Assembly (NCBI GenBank): GCA_002729875.1
Contig: PBZD01000129.1
Location: 1-63,597 of the forward strand
DNA from: Chromatiales bacterium
GTDB taxonomy: Bacteria > Pseudomonadota > Gammaproteobacteria > Steroidobacterales > GCA-2729495
Length of the DNA stretch: 63,597 nucleotides
Reading direction: 5' to 3'
Position 1 is the stretch's first letter, and each line of letters starts with the position of its first letter. The notes beneath the pieces were generated by a model that saw only the letters and a program-made list of their open reading frames with translations, was not told the DNA's origin and searched no databases. The position numbers and the translations under genes are program-made. This document shows, piece by piece, positions 44,482 through 55,487 of the stretch.

Positions 44482-45873
44482 TTAGTTACGCCGCCAGCGC
44501 GTATTACCGGCGCCGTCTTCGATTGAAATCCCCTGCGCGGCAAGTTCGTCACGAATCCGGTCCGCAGTCGCAAAATCCTTTTTCGCCCGCGCTGCATTAC
44601 GTTCGGCGAGCAACTGATCAATCGCCGCGTTATCAAGATTGTCATCACTGCCGGCCGTGAACCATTGTTCGGGCTCAACGGACAATAACCCGATCCAGTC
44701 AGCACTGGCGCGTAGCTGCGCAGCTGCCTGCACCCGTTCCTCGCGCGACTCACTGCGATTAGCTGCATGCGACAAATCAAATAACGCGGCCAGCGCTTTG
44801 GGCGTATTCAGGTCATCCTCCAGCGCTGCGACAAAGGCCGGATCAGGCTCGGTGGTTTGCCACACCGATTGCCAGCCCTCAATATCACGCAAGGCCCCAT
44901 ACAACCGGTCAAGCTTGCGTTTCATCTCGATCAGCAGTTGCTCCGACCAATCCAGCGGCTGGCGATAATGCCCGTTCAATAAAGCCAGTCGTATCACCTC
45001 GCCCGGCGCATGAGCCAGCAGGTCACGCACCAGCACAATATTGCCAAGTGACTTCGACATCTTTGTGTCATGCACATTGACGAACCCGTTATGCAACCAG
45101 AAGCGGGCAAACAGCTTGCCACCATGCACACAGGTACTCTGCGCTATCTCATTTTCATGATGCGGGAATATCAGGTCATTGCCGCCACCATGGATGTCAA
45201 TGGTCTGACCAAGGTGTTCTGCCGCCATCGCCGAACATTCTATATGCCAGCCCGGGCGGCCGCGGCCCCAGGGACTTTCCCAACCGGGCAATTCCGCCGG
45301 CGATGGTTTCCACAGGATAAAGTCACCCGGTTCTTGCTTGTACGGAGCAACCTCAACCCGTGCACCGGCCAGCAGTTCACGCTGATCACGGCGCGACAAA
45401 CCACCGTAATCCGAATAGGTGCTGACCCGAAACAAGACATGCCCGTCGGCTGCATAAGCATGCCCGCTGTCGATCAGGCTGGCAATCATCGTGATAATCT
45501 GCCCGATATGCTCCGTCGCACGCGGTTCGAGATCCGGATTAGTAACGCCGAGCGCCTGCATATCAGCATGGTATACGGCGGCAAATTCATCGGTGATTTC
45601 GCTAATGCCGACGCCCTTCTCCTGTGCCGCCGCATTGATCTTGTCATCAACATCGGTAATGTTGCGCGCGTAGGTCAGCGCATAGCGACTCCTGAGTAAC
45701 CGCGCGAGCACGTCAAACACGACGGCCGGCCGTGCATTGCCGATATGGGGTGCGCTGTAAACCGTAGGCCCACAAACGTACATCGTCACCCGGGGGCGAC
45801 CGTCGTCCGCACCATTCTGGGGCGTGAATTCTTCTTTGCGACGCGTCAGCGTGTTGTACAGAAATATGCTCAT
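44482..45873 (-). CDS. cysS: Cysteinyl-tRNA synthetase
   Basis: 463 residues from ATG 45873 ([18 protein letters not shown]). Class I motifs: C34 zinc ligand in [12 protein letters not shown] at 43-46 and KMSKS near 270; the other zinc ligands sit in WHIECSAMA and [18 protein letters not shown]. Length and the C-terminal anticodon domain are normal. It charges tRNA-Cys. Divergent from hisI with about 110 bases between the two starts. Confidence 0.97.
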   Translation of the reverse strand: MSIFLYNTLTRRKEEFTPQNGADDGRPRVTMYVCGPTVYSAPHIGNARPAVVFDVLARLLRSRYALTYARNITDVDDKINAAAQEKGVGISEITDEFAAVYHADMQALGVTNPDLEPRATEHIGQIITMIASLIDSGHAYAADGHVLFRVSTYSDYGGLSRRDQRELLAGARVEVAPYKQEPGDFILWKPSPAELPGWESPWGRGRPGWHIECSAMAAEHLGQTIDIHGGGNDLIFPHHENEIAQSTCVHGGKLFARFWLHNGFVNVHDTKMSKSLGNIVLVRDLLAHAPGEVIRLALLNGHYRQPLDWSEQLLIEMKRKLDRLYGALRDIEGWQSVWQTTEPDPAFVAALEDDLNTPKALAALFDLSHAANRSESREERVQAAAQLRASADWIGLLSVEPEQWFTAGSDDNLDNAAIDQLLAERNAARAKKDFATADRIRDELAAQGISIEDGAGNTRWRRN

Positions 45874-45900
45874 AGTTACTGAATGAATGGGCAAGCCCGT

Positions 45901-45906
45901 TATAAT
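45901..45906 (+). promoter_or_regulatory. -10 element upstream of hisI
   Basis: A consensus TATAAT, 75 bases before the hisI start. The -35 side is weak (TTACTG at 45876-45881 with long spacing). The transcript would start near 45913 and carry the paired hairpins listed next. Confidence 0.4.
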
Positions 45907-45916
45907 AACAAGTTCA

Positions 45917-45957
45917 CCGCCACGACTTCACCATGGCGGAGTATCAATAATGGTGAA
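45917..45957 (+). promoter_or_regulatory. Two mutually exclusive hairpins in the hisI leader
   Basis: CCGCCA (45917-45922) pairs with TGGCGG (45934-45939), and TTCACCAT (45927-45934) pairs with ATGGTGAA (45950-45957). The two stems overlap at base 45934 and interleave, so only one can form at a time. This is the geometry of an attenuator or RNA switch, but no ligand, leader peptide or protein site is recognised. Confidence 0.4.
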
Positions 45958-45981
45958 TAACCCCTCCCGGAGAGCAACCAC

Positions 45982-46488
45982 GTGCCTTCCTCAAGACAAT
46001 CAGGACCGCAAATATTCGCTATGCGCAAAACCGTAGAGCAAGTCGAAGAAGGCACTGATCTTGCGCCAAAATTCGACGAAAAAGGCCTGATTCCGGCTGT
46101 TACAACCGATTACACAAGCGGCGAACTGCTGATGCAAGGCTACATGAATGCTGCGGCCCTGAGCAAAACTATCGAGACCGGGGAGGCCCATTATTTCAGC
46201 CGCAGCCGCCAGGCCATCTGGCACAAGGGTGCAACCAGCGGGCTGGTGCAAACCGTCAGGGCACTGCTAATCGATGATGATCAGGATTGCATCTGGCTGC
46301 GTGTAGACGCGGCCGGAGGCGCCAGCTGTCATGTCGGCTATCGTTCATGCTTCTATCGCAGCATCCCGTTCGGTGACCAGGTCGATAGCGAACCAACCGG
46401 TGCGCTCGAACTGACATTTACCGAAACCGAGAAGGTCTTTAACCCCGAAGAAGTTTATCCGGGGGTTCCGAATCCGACCAAACTTTAG
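45982..46488 (+). CDS. hisI: Phosphoribosyl-AMP cyclohydrolase (HisI)
   Basis: 168 residues from GTG 45982, with GGAGAG seven bases upstream; ATG 46021 is an alternative that would give 155 residues. The cyclohydrolase signature is complete: [29 protein letters not shown], and the metal/zinc ligands in [12 protein letters not shown] and [14 protein letters not shown]. The C-terminal HisE pyrophosphohydrolase domain of HisIE fusions is absent. It acts in histidine synthesis on PR-AMP. The gene stands alone, away from any other his gene. Confidence 0.92.
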   Translation: MPSSRQSGPQIFAMRKTVEQVEEGTDLAPKFDEKGLIPAVTTDYTSGELLMQGYMNAAALSKTIETGEAHYFSRSRQAIWHKGATSGLVQTVRALLIDDDQDCIWLRVDAAGGASCHVGYRSCFYRSIPFGDQVDSEPTGALELTFTETEKVFNPEEVYPGVPNPTKL

Positions 46489-46546
46489 TTTATGAGTCGC
46501 GATCTGAGCAAACAGAAATTTCAAACCTGATCGGACGCTAGTGTAA

Positions 46547-47212
46547 TTAAAACGGTTTGGCCAGCCCTAAATATCCAATCGATGCGAGCAGAACAAACAA
46601 CAGCACAGTCCAGAACGCTCCCCGATTTACCTGCAACCGCAACCGCACCTCAATTGCATTACTTGTACCCTCGACTTCCATTTGCTGCAAAATGCCCTCG
46701 ATCGGTGCATAAAACACCGCCATCATGGTCGATACCAGGAATACGAGTCCGGCCAGCAGAACCTTCAAGGCAATCCAACCATCCGCAAATGGCCAACTGC
46801 TCATAAAAGATGAAATACCGAAGCCGATCAACGCGCAACAGTAAATCATCATAAAAGTACCGTTGATGATATAAAACCTGACCGCACCTGGTTGACCTAA
46901 GCGCCGGAAAGCAAGCCACTCACCGATCATCCACGCCGCTGCCAGAGCCCAGATAACCACAAACACGGGTTCTGCCACGACCACCAGGCCGCTACGGGAG
47001 GCCAGGTGCAAACCAACCGGTGTGACTACGATCATTGCCATACGCGGCACCATGTCGAAGGTCAACGACAACCGCATCAGCAGCATGCGTTGCTCACAGG
47101 AATACGCCCTGTTCTTGAGGCCGAGCGCCAGGCCGAATACACCTACATCAGCTCCAAGCCAATACACGAACAGCAGCAAATGCACGTATAACAGCGTCGT
47201 GTAACTATCCAT
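46547..47212 (-). CDS. Unrecognised integral membrane protein with about five helices
   Basis: 221 residues, no signal peptide separate from the first helix. Five or six predicted membrane segments, beginning LLYVHLLLFVYWLGADVGVF (the YWLGADVG motif is likely family-defining) and ending FWTVLLFVLLASIGYLGL. It loosely resembles DUF2269/copper-resistance D-type membrane proteins with conserved His and Arg near helix ends, but I cannot assign a family. It lies between lptE (22 bases away, same strand) and hisI, in a place where the conserved leuS-lptE-holA order is broken. Confidence 0.65.
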   Translation of the reverse strand: MDSYTTLLYVHLLLFVYWLGADVGVFGLALGLKNRAYSCEQRMLLMRLSLTFDMVPRMAMIVVTPVGLHLASRSGLVVVAEPVFVVIWALAAAWMIGEWLAFRRLGQPGAVRFYIINGTFMMIYCCALIGFGISSFMSSWPFADGWIALKVLLAGLVFLVSTMMAVFYAPIEGILQQMEVEGTSNAIEVRLRLQVNRGAFWTVLLFVLLASIGYLGLAKPF

Positions 47213-47234
47213 CCGCCCTCCGGCTTGGAGAAAA

Positions 47235-47741
47235 CTATTTCGCTGCGTTAATCATCTGCACGAGCAGGCCGACAAGATCTTTCGCCAGTGCATTGGTCAG
47301 CACGTCCTCTTCGTTAGCCTTGCCCAGCACCTTGGTCTCATCGTAGGTGTAGTCACGCGTCAGGAGAAATCGTTGCTGCTCTATAACCTGTTCACCGTGG
47401 ATCTCCACCGAGCAATTGATGAGGTAATAAACTTCAAACTCACGCGGGACATTGCGCGCCGATACGGTCAGAGCCCGGCGGTCAGTATCATCACTCAACA
47501 CACGGATGATAACGTCGGCACTGGCCGGATCACTGACCGGCCCGTAACCATTTTTCTGGATCATCATAACGAGTTCGCGATAAAACGGTGAGTAACGATC
47601 GACAGCCTGAACATACACAGTCGACACATCAGCCGGAAACCCCACTGCTCCACGCAGATGGAATCCGCATGCTGTCAGCAATACCGGCAGCAGCAGGACA
47701 AAAAGTGTGCCGGCCAGCCTGCTGTTTCTAAACCACAACAT
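47235..47741 (-). CDS. lptE: LPS-assembly lipoprotein LptE
   Basis: 168 residues. The signal peptide ends in the lipobox LTAC with the acylated Cys25, followed by [11 protein letters not shown], the hallmark start of mature LptE (RlpB). The rest is the small alpha/beta fold. LptE plugs the LptD barrel that inserts lipopolysaccharide in the outer membrane. Its start overlaps the end of leuS by 14 bases, the classic leuS-lptE coupling. Confidence 0.92.
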   Translation of the reverse strand: MLWFRNSRLAGTLFVLLLPVLLTACGFHLRGAVGFPADVSTVYVQAVDRYSPFYRELVMMIQKNGYGPVSDPASADVIIRVLSDDTDRRALTVSARNVPREFEVYYLINCSVEIHGEQVIEQQRFLLTRDYTYDETKVLGKANEEDVLTNALAKDLVGLLVQMINAAK

Positions 47742-50184
47742 TTACGAGTTTTCCGGGCACAACAATTACCTTGCGTACAGGTTGATCGGCTATGAAACGC
47801 TGTACATTATCATCTGCCAGCGCGACCTGTTCGACGACCTCATTGCCGACACCGGTCGCAACCTCAATGCGTGCCCGCAACTTGCCGTTAACCTGCACGA
47901 TGATCTGCATCGTATCGGCCAACAAGGCGCTTTTATCGACATTCGGCCAGCGCTCGTCGGTGACTGCCGTTTCGTGGCCGAGTACAGACCACAACTCGTG
48001 ACACACATGCGGCACGATCGGCGCCAGCATCAGTACGGCACAATCAACCGCCTCGCCTACCACGGCCCGGCCCTGTGCATTCTCAACTTTGAACTTCGCA
48101 ACCGAGTTCATCAATTCCATGATCGCGGCAATGGCCGTATTAAACGTGTAGCGGCGACCTATATCATCGCTGACTTTTTCGATAGTAGTGTGTACGAGGC
48201 GCCGCAGGTTGCGCTGACTATCATCGAACTCATCCGGATTCAGCGCTGCAGGTTGTTCACCTTGCGCATAGTCCTGAACGAGTCGCCAAAACCGGCGCAG
48301 GAATCTCGATGCCCCCTGCACGCCGTCATCAGACCACTCAAGACTCTGCTCAGGTGGCGATGCAAACATGATAAACAGGCGCACGGTATCGGCTCCATAA
48401 CGATCAATTAGCTGCTGCGGGTCAACCGTATTGCCCTTCGACTTGGACATTTTTGCGCCGTCTTTGAGCACCATGCCTTGCGTCAGCAATTTCTTAAATG
48501 GTTCGGGGCTGTCGACGAGCCCCTCATCGCGCATGATCTTGTGAAAGAAGCGTGCATACAGCAAATGTAAAATTGCATGCTCGATGCCACCGATATACAG
48601 ATCCACAGGCAGCCAGTAACCGGCCCGCTCATCGAGCATCGCCTGATCGTTGTCCGGTGAGCAGAACCGGGCGTAATACCACGATGATTCCATGAAGGTA
48701 TCAAAGGTATCGGTCTCACGGGTGGCCGATTCGCCGGTTACCGGATCCGTGGTCTCGTAAAATGAAGGCATTTGCTTGATCGGCGAACCGCCCCCACCCA
48801 GGTCAACGTCTTCAGGCAGTACGATCGGTAATGTTTCATCCGGGGCACCAAACGGTTCGTCATCACCGGTCGTAATGACGGGAATCGGCGCCCCCCAATA
48901 TCGTTGCCGCGAGATCAGCCAGTCGCGCAGCCGGTAGTTGACCTGACGCTCGCCTTTGCCGACCGCCTCGAGGTCCGACGCGATGGCGTCGAACGCTTTT
49001 TTAAACGTCAGCCCCGTGTACTTGCCCGAGTTGACCAGCACACCATATTCAACGAATGCCGCCGAACCAATGTCGCATGCATGAGTGTCTCCGGGCGCCG
49101 GTTCGATGACCTGTTTAATCGGCAGGCCGTATTCCCGAGCGAATTCCCAGTCACGCTGATCATGTCCGGGCACGGCCATGACAGCACCGGTGCCGTAACC
49201 GATTAGCACGAAATTGGCGACCCAGACCGGCACGGTCTCACCGGTGATCGGGTGTACCGCGTTGATACCGAGCGAACGCCCCTGCTTTTCCATCGTCTCC
49301 ATCGCCGCTTCAGAAACGGCGTTGCGCTGACATTCTTCGATAAAAGCCCGCAGTTCGGAATCAATTTCGGCGGCGCGCATCGCGAGCGGGTGCTCGGCCG
49401 CAACGGCCATGTAAGACACGCCCATCAGTGTATCGGGCCGGGTCGTATAAATACGCAGCGCCTGATCCGAATCCTCGATATCGAATTCGACCTCGACCCC
49501 TTCAGAACGACCGATCCAGTTGCGCTGCATGATCTTAACCGGTTCCGGCCAGTCCAGGTCATCGAGTTCGGCCAGCAATTCCTCGGCGTAATCGGTAATG
49601 CGCAGAAACCATTGCGGAATTTCTCGCCGCTCAACCGGCGCACCGGATCGCCAACCGCAACCATCGATCACCTGTTCATTCGCCAGCACCGTCTCATCGA
49701 CCGGATCCCAGTTAACAACCGCCTTCTTTTTATAGGCCAGCCCCTTGTCAAGCATGCGCGTAAACAACCACTGCTCCCAGCGGTAATAGTCAGGATCACA
49801 GGTCGCAAACTCACGATTCCAGTCATAACCAAAACCGAGCCGCTTGAGCTGGCCACGCATATAGTCGATGTTCTCACGGGTCCATTTTGCCGGTGGCATG
49901 CCGTGCTTGATTGCCGCGCCCTCGGCCGGCAAACCGAATGCATCCCAGCCCATCGGCTGCAAAACATTCTTGCCCTGCATACGCTGATAACGCGACACCA
50001 CGTCACCGATCGTGTAATTACGCACGTGACCCATATGCAACTGGCCACTCGGATACGGGAACATGCACAGGCAATAGAATTTCTCCCGCTCCAGGTCTTC
50101 AACAGCACTAAAGGTACCGTCAACTTGCCAAAAGTGTTGCGCTCGTTTTTCAACCTGTTCCGAATCGTAGGGTATGTCGGTCAC
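47728..50184 (-). CDS. leuS: Leucyl-tRNA synthetase
   Basis: 818 residues from GTG 50184, with AAGGA upstream ([19 protein letters not shown]). HMGH at 50-53 ([15 protein letters not shown]) and KMSKS near 577-581 (AKMSKSKGN) are both present. The CP1 editing domain, between the zinc and catalytic parts, contains the [20 protein letters not shown] motif (in part) for hydrolysing mischarged tRNA-Leu. The length is slightly below the 860 of Escherichia coli. It lies seven bases after lnt in the lnt-leuS direction. Confidence 0.97.
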   Translation of the reverse strand: MTDIPYDSEQVEKRAQHFWQVDGTFSAVEDLEREKFYCLCMFPYPSGQLHMGHVRNYTIGDVVSRYQRMQGKNVLQPMGWDAFGLPAEGAAIKHGMPPAKWTRENIDYMRGQLKRLGFGYDWNREFATCDPDYYRWEQWLFTRMLDKGLAYKKKAVVNWDPVDETVLANEQVIDGCGWRSGAPVERREIPQWFLRITDYAEELLAELDDLDWPEPVKIMQRNWIGRSEGVEVEFDIEDSDQALRIYTTRPDTLMGVSYMAVAAEHPLAMRAAEIDSELRAFIEECQRNAVSEAAMETMEKQGRSLGINAVHPITGETVPVWVANFVLIGYGTGAVMAVPGHDQRDWEFAREYGLPIKQVIEPAPGDTHACDIGSAAFVEYGVLVNSGKYTGLTFKKAFDAIASDLEAVGKGERQVNYRLRDWLISRQRYWGAPIPVITTGDDEPFGAPDETLPIVLPEDVDLGGGGSPIKQMPSFYETTDPVTGESATRETDTFDTFMESSWYYARFCSPDNDQAMLDERAGYWLPVDLYIGGIEHAILHLLYARFFHKIMRDEGLVDSPEPFKKLLTQGMVLKDGAKMSKSKGNTVDPQQLIDRYGADTVRLFIMFASPPEQSLEWSDDGVQGASRFLRRFWRLVQDYAQGEQPAALNPDEFDDSQRNLRRLVHTTIEKVSDDIGRRYTFNTAIAAIMELMNSVAKFKVENAQGRAVVGEAVDCAVLMLAPIVPHVCHELWSVLGHETAVTDERWPNVDKSALLADTMQIIVQVNGKLRARIEVATGVGNEVVEQVALADDNVQRFIADQPVRKVIVVPGKLVNVVV

Positions 50185-50190
50185 TATTCC

Positions 50191-51699
50191 TTACTCTTTA
50201 ATCGCTTGGGGTCGAAGGATACACCTTGTGCCGATGATTCCCACGACCAGCATCAGGCAAATCAGCAACACGAGCCAGTTACCGAAACGCACATAAGGCG
50301 TCAGACCGGCATAGGGCTGGATGGTGCCACTCAGCACATAAGGCTTAAACTCGGGAGCTCGCGCAACAATCTTACCAGCGGGTGAAATGATTGCCGTAAT
50401 GCCTGTATTCGTTGCACGCAACATGTAGCGGCCGGTTTCCAGCGCCCGCATGCGAGCAATCTGCAAATGCTGGTGGGCGGCGATTGAATCGCCAAACCAT
50501 GCGTCGTTGCTGACATTAATCAGTATATTGGCGGCCGGCAGAAATCCGAGCTGCTCTGCACCATAGGCATCTTCATAACAGATTGTCGGCGCCAGGAGCA
50601 GGTTACCGAGCGGTAACGGGTCCTGCTGGTCACTACCGGCCAGCGTATCCTGGTTCGGCAAATCCATGCTCCGCATCCAGCGACGGGCAAAATCCGGTAC
50701 CGGGAAAAATTCGCCAAATGGTACAAGATGTCGTTTGTGGTACTGATCAGTGTGTCGGCCGAGTCCAATAATTGAATTGCGGTACTGGTTTCGATCACGG
50801 TCAAGCGTCAGGATACCGAGATAAATCTGCTGCTCCGCTGCACGCGCTTTGGCAGCAACCGAAGCGAGAAACTCCTGTACCTGGGCGGCAAGTGCCGGCA
50901 CAGCGACCTCGGGCCAGATAACCAGGTCCGCGTGTTGTGCAAAGGTAAGGCGTTTGTATAGCTGCAGCGTCGGTCGCAGTTGTTCAGGCTGCCATTTTTG
51001 ATCCTGTGTTATCGATCCCTGTACCAGGCTGACCTGCAATGGATCACCAACCGGCGCGGTCCAGCGACTTTGTTGTGCTATGACGGTTGCGGCAACAACT
51101 ACCGTAATCAATCCGCCAGCAGCAACACGCGCCTGCAACCCACCACGCACCAGGGTCAATAGCGCGCCGGCCAGCATGACGGTAACAAATGACACACCGT
51201 ACACGCCGGCAATGGGTGCCCACGCGGCAAGTGGTCCATCAATCTGCCCGTAACCCAGTGTTAGCCAGGGAAAACCGCTAAACAGGAAGCCGCGCAACCA
51301 CTCAAAGCCGGTAAACAACACAGGCCACAGCAGGCACCAGCGCAGCGCCGGCATCAGGCTAACCGATGCGGCCGCAGCAGCCATCAGCGCCAGGTAGGCC
51401 GCCATCAGGCAATACAGACCAAGCATCAGGATGCAGGCAATAATGACCGGTGCGCCGCCAAACGAGTGGATGCTGATGTATATCCAATAGGCCCCGGTGG
51501 CAAAGACGGCAAATCCGAACCAGAACCCGCGCCAGGCGGCTTCACGAGGAGTGCAGCCTTCACACAGGAAGATCAAAACTGCGAGCAACACAAAGGCCAG
51601 TGGATACCAACCGAACGGTGCAAAAGCCAACGGCAACAGCAGACCCGCCAGACCTGCAGAGCAGCGGCCCCAACGGGCAACTACCACAGACAACCTCAA
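50191..51699 (-). CDS. lnt: Apolipoprotein N-acyltransferase
   Basis: 502 residues starting at TTG 51699, whose TTGA overlaps the corC stop by four bases. About six N-terminal membrane helices, a periplasmic nitrilase domain and a C-terminal helix. The triad is E264 (WPEVAVPAL), K322 (HKRHLVPFGEFF) and C374 (PTICYEDAYG). It adds the third acyl chain to lipoproteins at the periplasmic face of the inner membrane and so supports LptE and other lipoproteins. The corC-lnt order is conserved. Confidence 0.95.
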   Translation of the reverse strand: MRLSVVVARWGRCSAGLAGLLLPLAFAPFGWYPLAFVLLAVLIFLCEGCTPREAAWRGFWFGFAVFATGAYWIYISIHSFGGAPVIIACILMLGLYCLMAAYLALMAAAAASVSLMPALRWCLLWPVLFTGFEWLRGFLFSGFPWLTLGYGQIDGPLAAWAPIAGVYGVSFVTVMLAGALLTLVRGGLQARVAAGGLITVVVAATVIAQQSRWTAPVGDPLQVSLVQGSITQDQKWQPEQLRPTLQLYKRLTFAQHADLVIWPEVAVPALAAQVQEFLASVAAKARAAEQQIYLGILTLDRDRNQYRNSIIGLGRHTDQYHKRHLVPFGEFFPVPDFARRWMRSMDLPNQDTLAGSDQQDPLPLGNLLLAPTICYEDAYGAEQLGFLPAANILINVSNDAWFGDSIAAHQHLQIARMRALETGRYMLRATNTGITAIISPAGKIVARAPEFKPYVLSGTIQPYAGLTPYVRFGNWLVLLICLMLVVGIIGTRCILRPQAIKE

Positions 51700-52571
51700 G
51701 GTACGGCCGTCGTCCCGGTATCAGCAGGTGGCTCTTTGCGGGTCACGTCAAGAACGTGCACCCGGCGACGGTCGGCCTGCACGACCCTGAACTCAAACTT
51801 GTCGAAAAACACGTGCTCACCACGCCGCGGCATGGAGCCCAGTTCATGGATAATCAAACCACCGATCGTATCGTATTCCTCATCGCTGAATTCGGTACCA
51901 AAATATTCATTGAACTCATCGATACGGGTCAGCGCACGGACCTGGTAAAGTGAATCCGATTTTTTCTGGATCGGTTCAGTCTCGAGCGGATCATGCTCAT
52001 CATCGATCTCACCAACGATTTCCTCGAGCACATCTTCGATGGTCAGCAATCCGGCCGTACCACCATATTCATCAACGACGATCGCCATGTGGTTGCGACT
52101 GACACGAAATTCCTTGAGCAGTGTATTAAGCCGCTTGCTCTCCGGAATAAAAGTCGGTTGACGCAGAAAGGAGCTTAAGTCGAAGGTCTCGTCCGGACTG
52201 GACACAATATGGGACAGGACATCCTTGGCCAGCAGGATGCCGACGACTTCATCCCGGTCTTCGCCAATGATCGGAAACCGGGAGTGACCGGATTCAACGA
52301 TTATTTTAATGACCTCTTCTTTTGGCGTACCGCGCTCTATAACAACCATGTGAGAACGCGGAATCATGACCTCACGAACCTGAGTCTCAGATACTTTGAG
52401 TACACCGCTCAGCATCGTCATCTCATCGGTACTGATAATTTTGCTCCAGCGCTCATCGCGCAACAGCTTTAGCAGGCTATCCTTGGTCGGTACCGTATGA
52501 TTAAACAGACCATGTATACGCGACCACCAGTCCTGCAACAGTGTTTGTTTGTTCTTGTTAAAACCGCTCAT
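51696..52571 (-). CDS. corC: CorC/YbeX CBS-domain transport-associated protein
   Basis: 291 residues. Two CBS domains at about 70-190 (VREVMIPRSHMVVIERGTP and MAIVVDEYGGTAGLLTIEDVLEEIVGEI, in part) followed by the CorC_HlyC FAD-like domain with GLIIHELGSMPRRGE. It belongs to the YbeX group linked to magnesium/cobalt efflux and ribosome maturation. The ATG overlaps the ybeY stop (ATGA). Confidence 0.95.
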   Translation of the reverse strand: MSGFNKNKQTLLQDWWSRIHGLFNHTVPTKDSLLKLLRDERWSKIISTDEMTMLSGVLKVSETQVREVMIPRSHMVVIERGTPKEEVIKIIVESGHSRFPIIGEDRDEVVGILLAKDVLSHIVSSPDETFDLSSFLRQPTFIPESKRLNTLLKEFRVSRNHMAIVVDEYGGTAGLLTIEDVLEEIVGEIDDEHDPLETEPIQKKSDSLYQVRALTRIDEFNEYFGTEFSDEEYDTIGGLIIHELGSMPRRGEHVFFDKFEFRVVQADRRRVHVLDVTRKEPPADTGTTAVP

Positions 52572-53074
52572 AGTCTGCTGTCAATCATCTGTTCAGAATC
52601 AGCATAGGGGTTGGCAAGGCCGAGGCCGCCAAGCACCCGAACCTCGATGCTTTCCATCCGCCGTGCATCCGTCTCTTGCTCATGATCGTAACCTATCAGA
52701 TGCAGAGTGCCATGTACGACCAGATGCGCCAAGTGGTCCACAGGGCGCTTGCCCTGTTCCTCGGCCTCCCGGCATGCCAGCGACAGACAAATGACCAGGT
52801 CGCCAAGTTCAGGTTCTACATCAGGCATAGCCAGTTCATCGCCCGGACCGGGAAATGCCAGTACATTCGTTGCTCCCGACTTGTTGCGATAGGATAAATT
52901 CAAACCTGCGCTCTCATCTTCGCTGACCAGGCGCACTGTCACAATACCCGCTAACGGGCGGTCGCCGACAGACAATGCAGCGCCGACCCAGGTCGTCCAG
53001 TTCGCATCATCCGGCACGCCGAACCCGGCATCTGCAAGCTGCAACCTTACCTGTAACACACCGGCATCACTCAT
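52568..53074 (-). CDS. ybeY: Endoribonuclease YbeY
   Basis: 168 residues. The zinc motif H121-x3-H125-x5-H131 sits in VVHGTLHLIGYDHEQE, and the LSYRNKSGATNVLAFP segment matches the conserved RNKSKPTNVLSFP region. It matures the 3' end of 16S rRNA and takes part in ribosome quality control. Its ATG overlaps the phoH stop (ATGA). It belongs to the miaB-phoH-ybeY-corC-lnt operon. Confidence 0.96.
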   Translation of the reverse strand: MSDAGVLQVRLQLADAGFGVPDDANWTTWVGAALSVGDRPLAGIVTVRLVSEDESAGLNLSYRNKSGATNVLAFPGPGDELAMPDVEPELGDLVICLSLACREAEEQGKRPVDHLAHLVVHGTLHLIGYDHEQETDARRMESIEVRVLGGLGLANPYADSEQMIDSRL

Positions 53075-54135
53075 TGATCTGGATGATCCTGTTGATTCGT
53101 GGACGATGGTTGCGCTTCGTATTCTTCATAAGCCTCGACGACGCGCTGCACGAGATCATGGCGGACGACATCGCGGGCATTGAAAAATGTGAAACCGACT
53201 CCGGATACCCCGTCCAGTACGCGCAGGACGTGGCGCAAACCGGAGACCTGGCTGCGGGGCAAATCAATCTGGGTAATGTCGCCCGTTACGACCGCACGCG
53301 AGCCGAAGCCCATGCGGGTCAGAAACATTTTCATTTGCTCTATAGTGGTATTCTGCGCCTCATCGAGAATAATGAAACTCTCATTCAGGGTGCGACCTCG
53401 CATGAAGGCGAGTGGCGCAACCTCGATGATGTTGCGCCCGATCAGTTTGCTGACCCGATCAAAACCAATCATCTCGTAAAGCGCATCATACATAGGGCGC
53501 AGATACGGATCGACCTTCTGCGCCAAGTCACCCGGTAAAAACCCCAGACGCTCACCGGCTTCAACGGCCGGACGAACCAGCACGATGCGCCGAACATGTT
53601 CCTGCTCCAGCGCCTCGACAGCGCAGGCAACAGCCAGGTAGGTCTTGCCGGTACCGGCCGGACCAATACCGAAAGTCAGATCATGCCCTTTGATACCATC
53701 GATATAAGCATGTTGATGTTTGCCGCGCGGACGAATCAACACTCGCCGCATCCTGATCTGCCCGGCATCAGCCCCACTGCGATCGGTGGTTTTATCACTG
53801 GCGGATTCAGAGTCGGGGAGTTTTTCTGCCATCGAAGACTCCTGAAGACTTAAATGGATCTGCTGTGGATCCAGACTTTCGTGGCCAGCCCGCTCATACA
53901 GCTTCTTGAGCACGCGAATACCCTGTTGCACGGCCTGTTCCGAACCAGTCACCTGAAAGTAATTACCGCGATTACGGATATGCACACCAAGTCGCTGTTC
54001 AATCTGGCGCAAGTGCTCATCGAGTTGCCCACACAGATTCGCCAACACCTGATTGTCCAGCGGTTCGAGCATAACCTCGCAACTTGTGTTTGCATCTGTC
54101 CTGCTCAAGTGGCTTGAGCCGGCACGGGCCAGCAT
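53071..54135 (-). CDS. phoH: PhoH-like ATPase (YbeZ)
   Basis: 354 residues if ATG 54135 is used; ATG 54072 would remove 21 residues. An N-terminal KH-like region, then the RecA-like PhoH domain with the P-loop GPAGTGKT at 158-165 and Walker [11 protein letters not shown]. Family members are RNA-associated ATPases working with YbeY. The gene start overlaps the end of miaB by 31 bases. The insert around 100-128 (Ser/Asp-rich) is variable. Confidence 0.94.
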   Translation of the reverse strand: MLARAGSSHLSRTDANTSCEVMLEPLDNQVLANLCGQLDEHLRQIEQRLGVHIRNRGNYFQVTGSEQAVQQGIRVLKKLYERAGHESLDPQQIHLSLQESSMAEKLPDSESASDKTTDRSGADAGQIRMRRVLIRPRGKHQHAYIDGIKGHDLTFGIGPAGTGKTYLAVACAVEALEQEHVRRIVLVRPAVEAGERLGFLPGDLAQKVDPYLRPMYDALYEMIGFDRVSKLIGRNIIEVAPLAFMRGRTLNESFIILDEAQNTTIEQMKMFLTRMGFGSRAVVTGDITQIDLPRSQVSGLRHVLRVLDGVSGVGFTFFNARDVVRHDLVQRVVEAYEEYEAQPSSTNQQDHPDQ

Positions 54136-55445
54136 CCTCGCAACGAATTGGGCAAGGCCTCGGTAATCTCAACAGCAACAAAGCTGCCGATCAAACCGGC
54201 AGCGCCGCTAAAGTTAACCCAGCGATTATTCTCGGTCCTGCCGGCCAGTTGGCGCGAATCTTTACGGGACGGTTTCTCAACCAGGATCTTCTGTACGCTG
54301 CCGACCATACCCTGACTAATCTCCATGGCCTGAGCAGAGATCTGTGACTGCAGACGTGACAGTCGGGCCAGTTTTTCTTCCCGCGACAGCGGATCTGCCA
54401 GGGCAGCCGCCGGTGTCCCCGGCCTGGGGCTGTAGACAAAGCTGAACGACTGATCGAAACCTATTTCGGTTACCAGGTTCATCGTCTCCTCGAAGTCCTG
54501 ATCCGTTTCCCCCGGAAAGCCGACGATGATGTCGGTTGAGATGCTGATGTCCGGGCGCACCTCGCGCAACGCGCGAATCTTCTGCTTGTACTCAAGCGCG
54601 GTATAGCGGCGTTTCATCAACGCCAAAATGCGGTCACTGCCACTCTGCACCGGCAGGTGCAAATAGTTGGCAAGTTGCGGAATTTCAGCATAGGCCCGGA
54701 TCAGGCGATCGCCAAACTTGACCGGATGCGAGGTTGTGAAACGAATCCGCTCAATCAATTCGATCCGCGCAACATGTTGTAACAGCATGGCCAGATCGAC
54801 AACCTCGCCATCGCGTACTCCATCACGATAACCATTAACGTTCTGCCCCAGCAGGTTGACCTCCCTGACCCCCTGCATGGCGAGACGCTCGATCTCGGCA
54901 ACCACATCGTCAAGCGGCCGGCTGATTTCCCGGCCACGGGTGTAGGGCACGACACAGAAACTGCAAAAGCGGCTGCAGCCTTCCATGATCGACACGAACG
55001 CGGTGGGGCCTTCCGCACGCGGCTGCGGCAAATGATCAAACTTTTCGATCTCGGGAAAACTGACATCGACTACGGGATGGCGTTCAGTGCGAGCCCGTTC
55101 GACCATAGCCGGCAAGCGATGCAAGGTCTGTGGCCCAAACACGATATCGACCACCGGCGCACGTTTTGCCAACGCATCACCTTCCTGGCTTGCCACGCAG
55201 CCACCGACACCAATAACCACATCAGGTCGTCGGTCTTTTAGCTGTCGCCAGCGACCCAGTTCGGAGAACACTTTTTCCTGCGCCTTCTCACGAATGGAAC
55301 AGGTATTCAGCAGCAGGACATCGGCATCTTCAGGGTTATCCGTCAATTCCAGCCCATGACTATCATTGAGTACGTCCAGCATCTTGCTGGAATCGTAATC
55401 ATTCATCTGACAACCAAAAGTTTTAACGTACAGCTTGCCTGGCAT
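54105..55445 (-). CDS. miaB: tRNA-2-methylthio-N6-dimethylallyladenosine synthase MiaB
   Basis: 446 residues from ATG 55445 ([20 protein letters not shown]); a TTG at 55484 is less likely. The auxiliary cluster ligands are C12, C49 and C83, and the radical-SAM triad is C157, C161 and C164 ([16 protein letters not shown]). A TRAM domain closes the chain. It methylthiolates adenosine 37 in tRNAs that read codons beginning with U. First gene of the miaB-phoH-ybeY-corC-lnt-leuS-lptE run. Confidence 0.96.
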   Translation of the reverse strand: MPGKLYVKTFGCQMNDYDSSKMLDVLNDSHGLELTDNPEDADVLLLNTCSIREKAQEKVFSELGRWRQLKDRRPDVVIGVGGCVASQEGDALAKRAPVVDIVFGPQTLHRLPAMVERARTERHPVVDVSFPEIEKFDHLPQPRAEGPTAFVSIMEGCSRFCSFCVVPYTRGREISRPLDDVVAEIERLAMQGVREVNLLGQNVNGYRDGVRDGEVVDLAMLLQHVARIELIERIRFTTSHPVKFGDRLIRAYAEIPQLANYLHLPVQSGSDRILALMKRRYTALEYKQKIRALREVRPDISISTDIIVGFPGETDQDFEETMNLVTEIGFDQSFSFVYSPRPGTPAAALADPLSREEKLARLSRLQSQISAQAMEISQGMVGSVQKILVEKPSRKDSRQLAGRTENNRWVNFSGAAGLIGSFVAVEITEALPNSLRGCWPVPAQAT

Positions 55446-55487
55446 ACCCAGGGAAGGAATTCCCCCCTCCAATATTGTTATCAAACC

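Noticed and set aside
49252..50385. 377-residue plus-strand frame opposite leuS
   Set aside because: It lies fully antisense to leuS and lnt, both of which have complete motifs, and its sequence shows no domain pattern.
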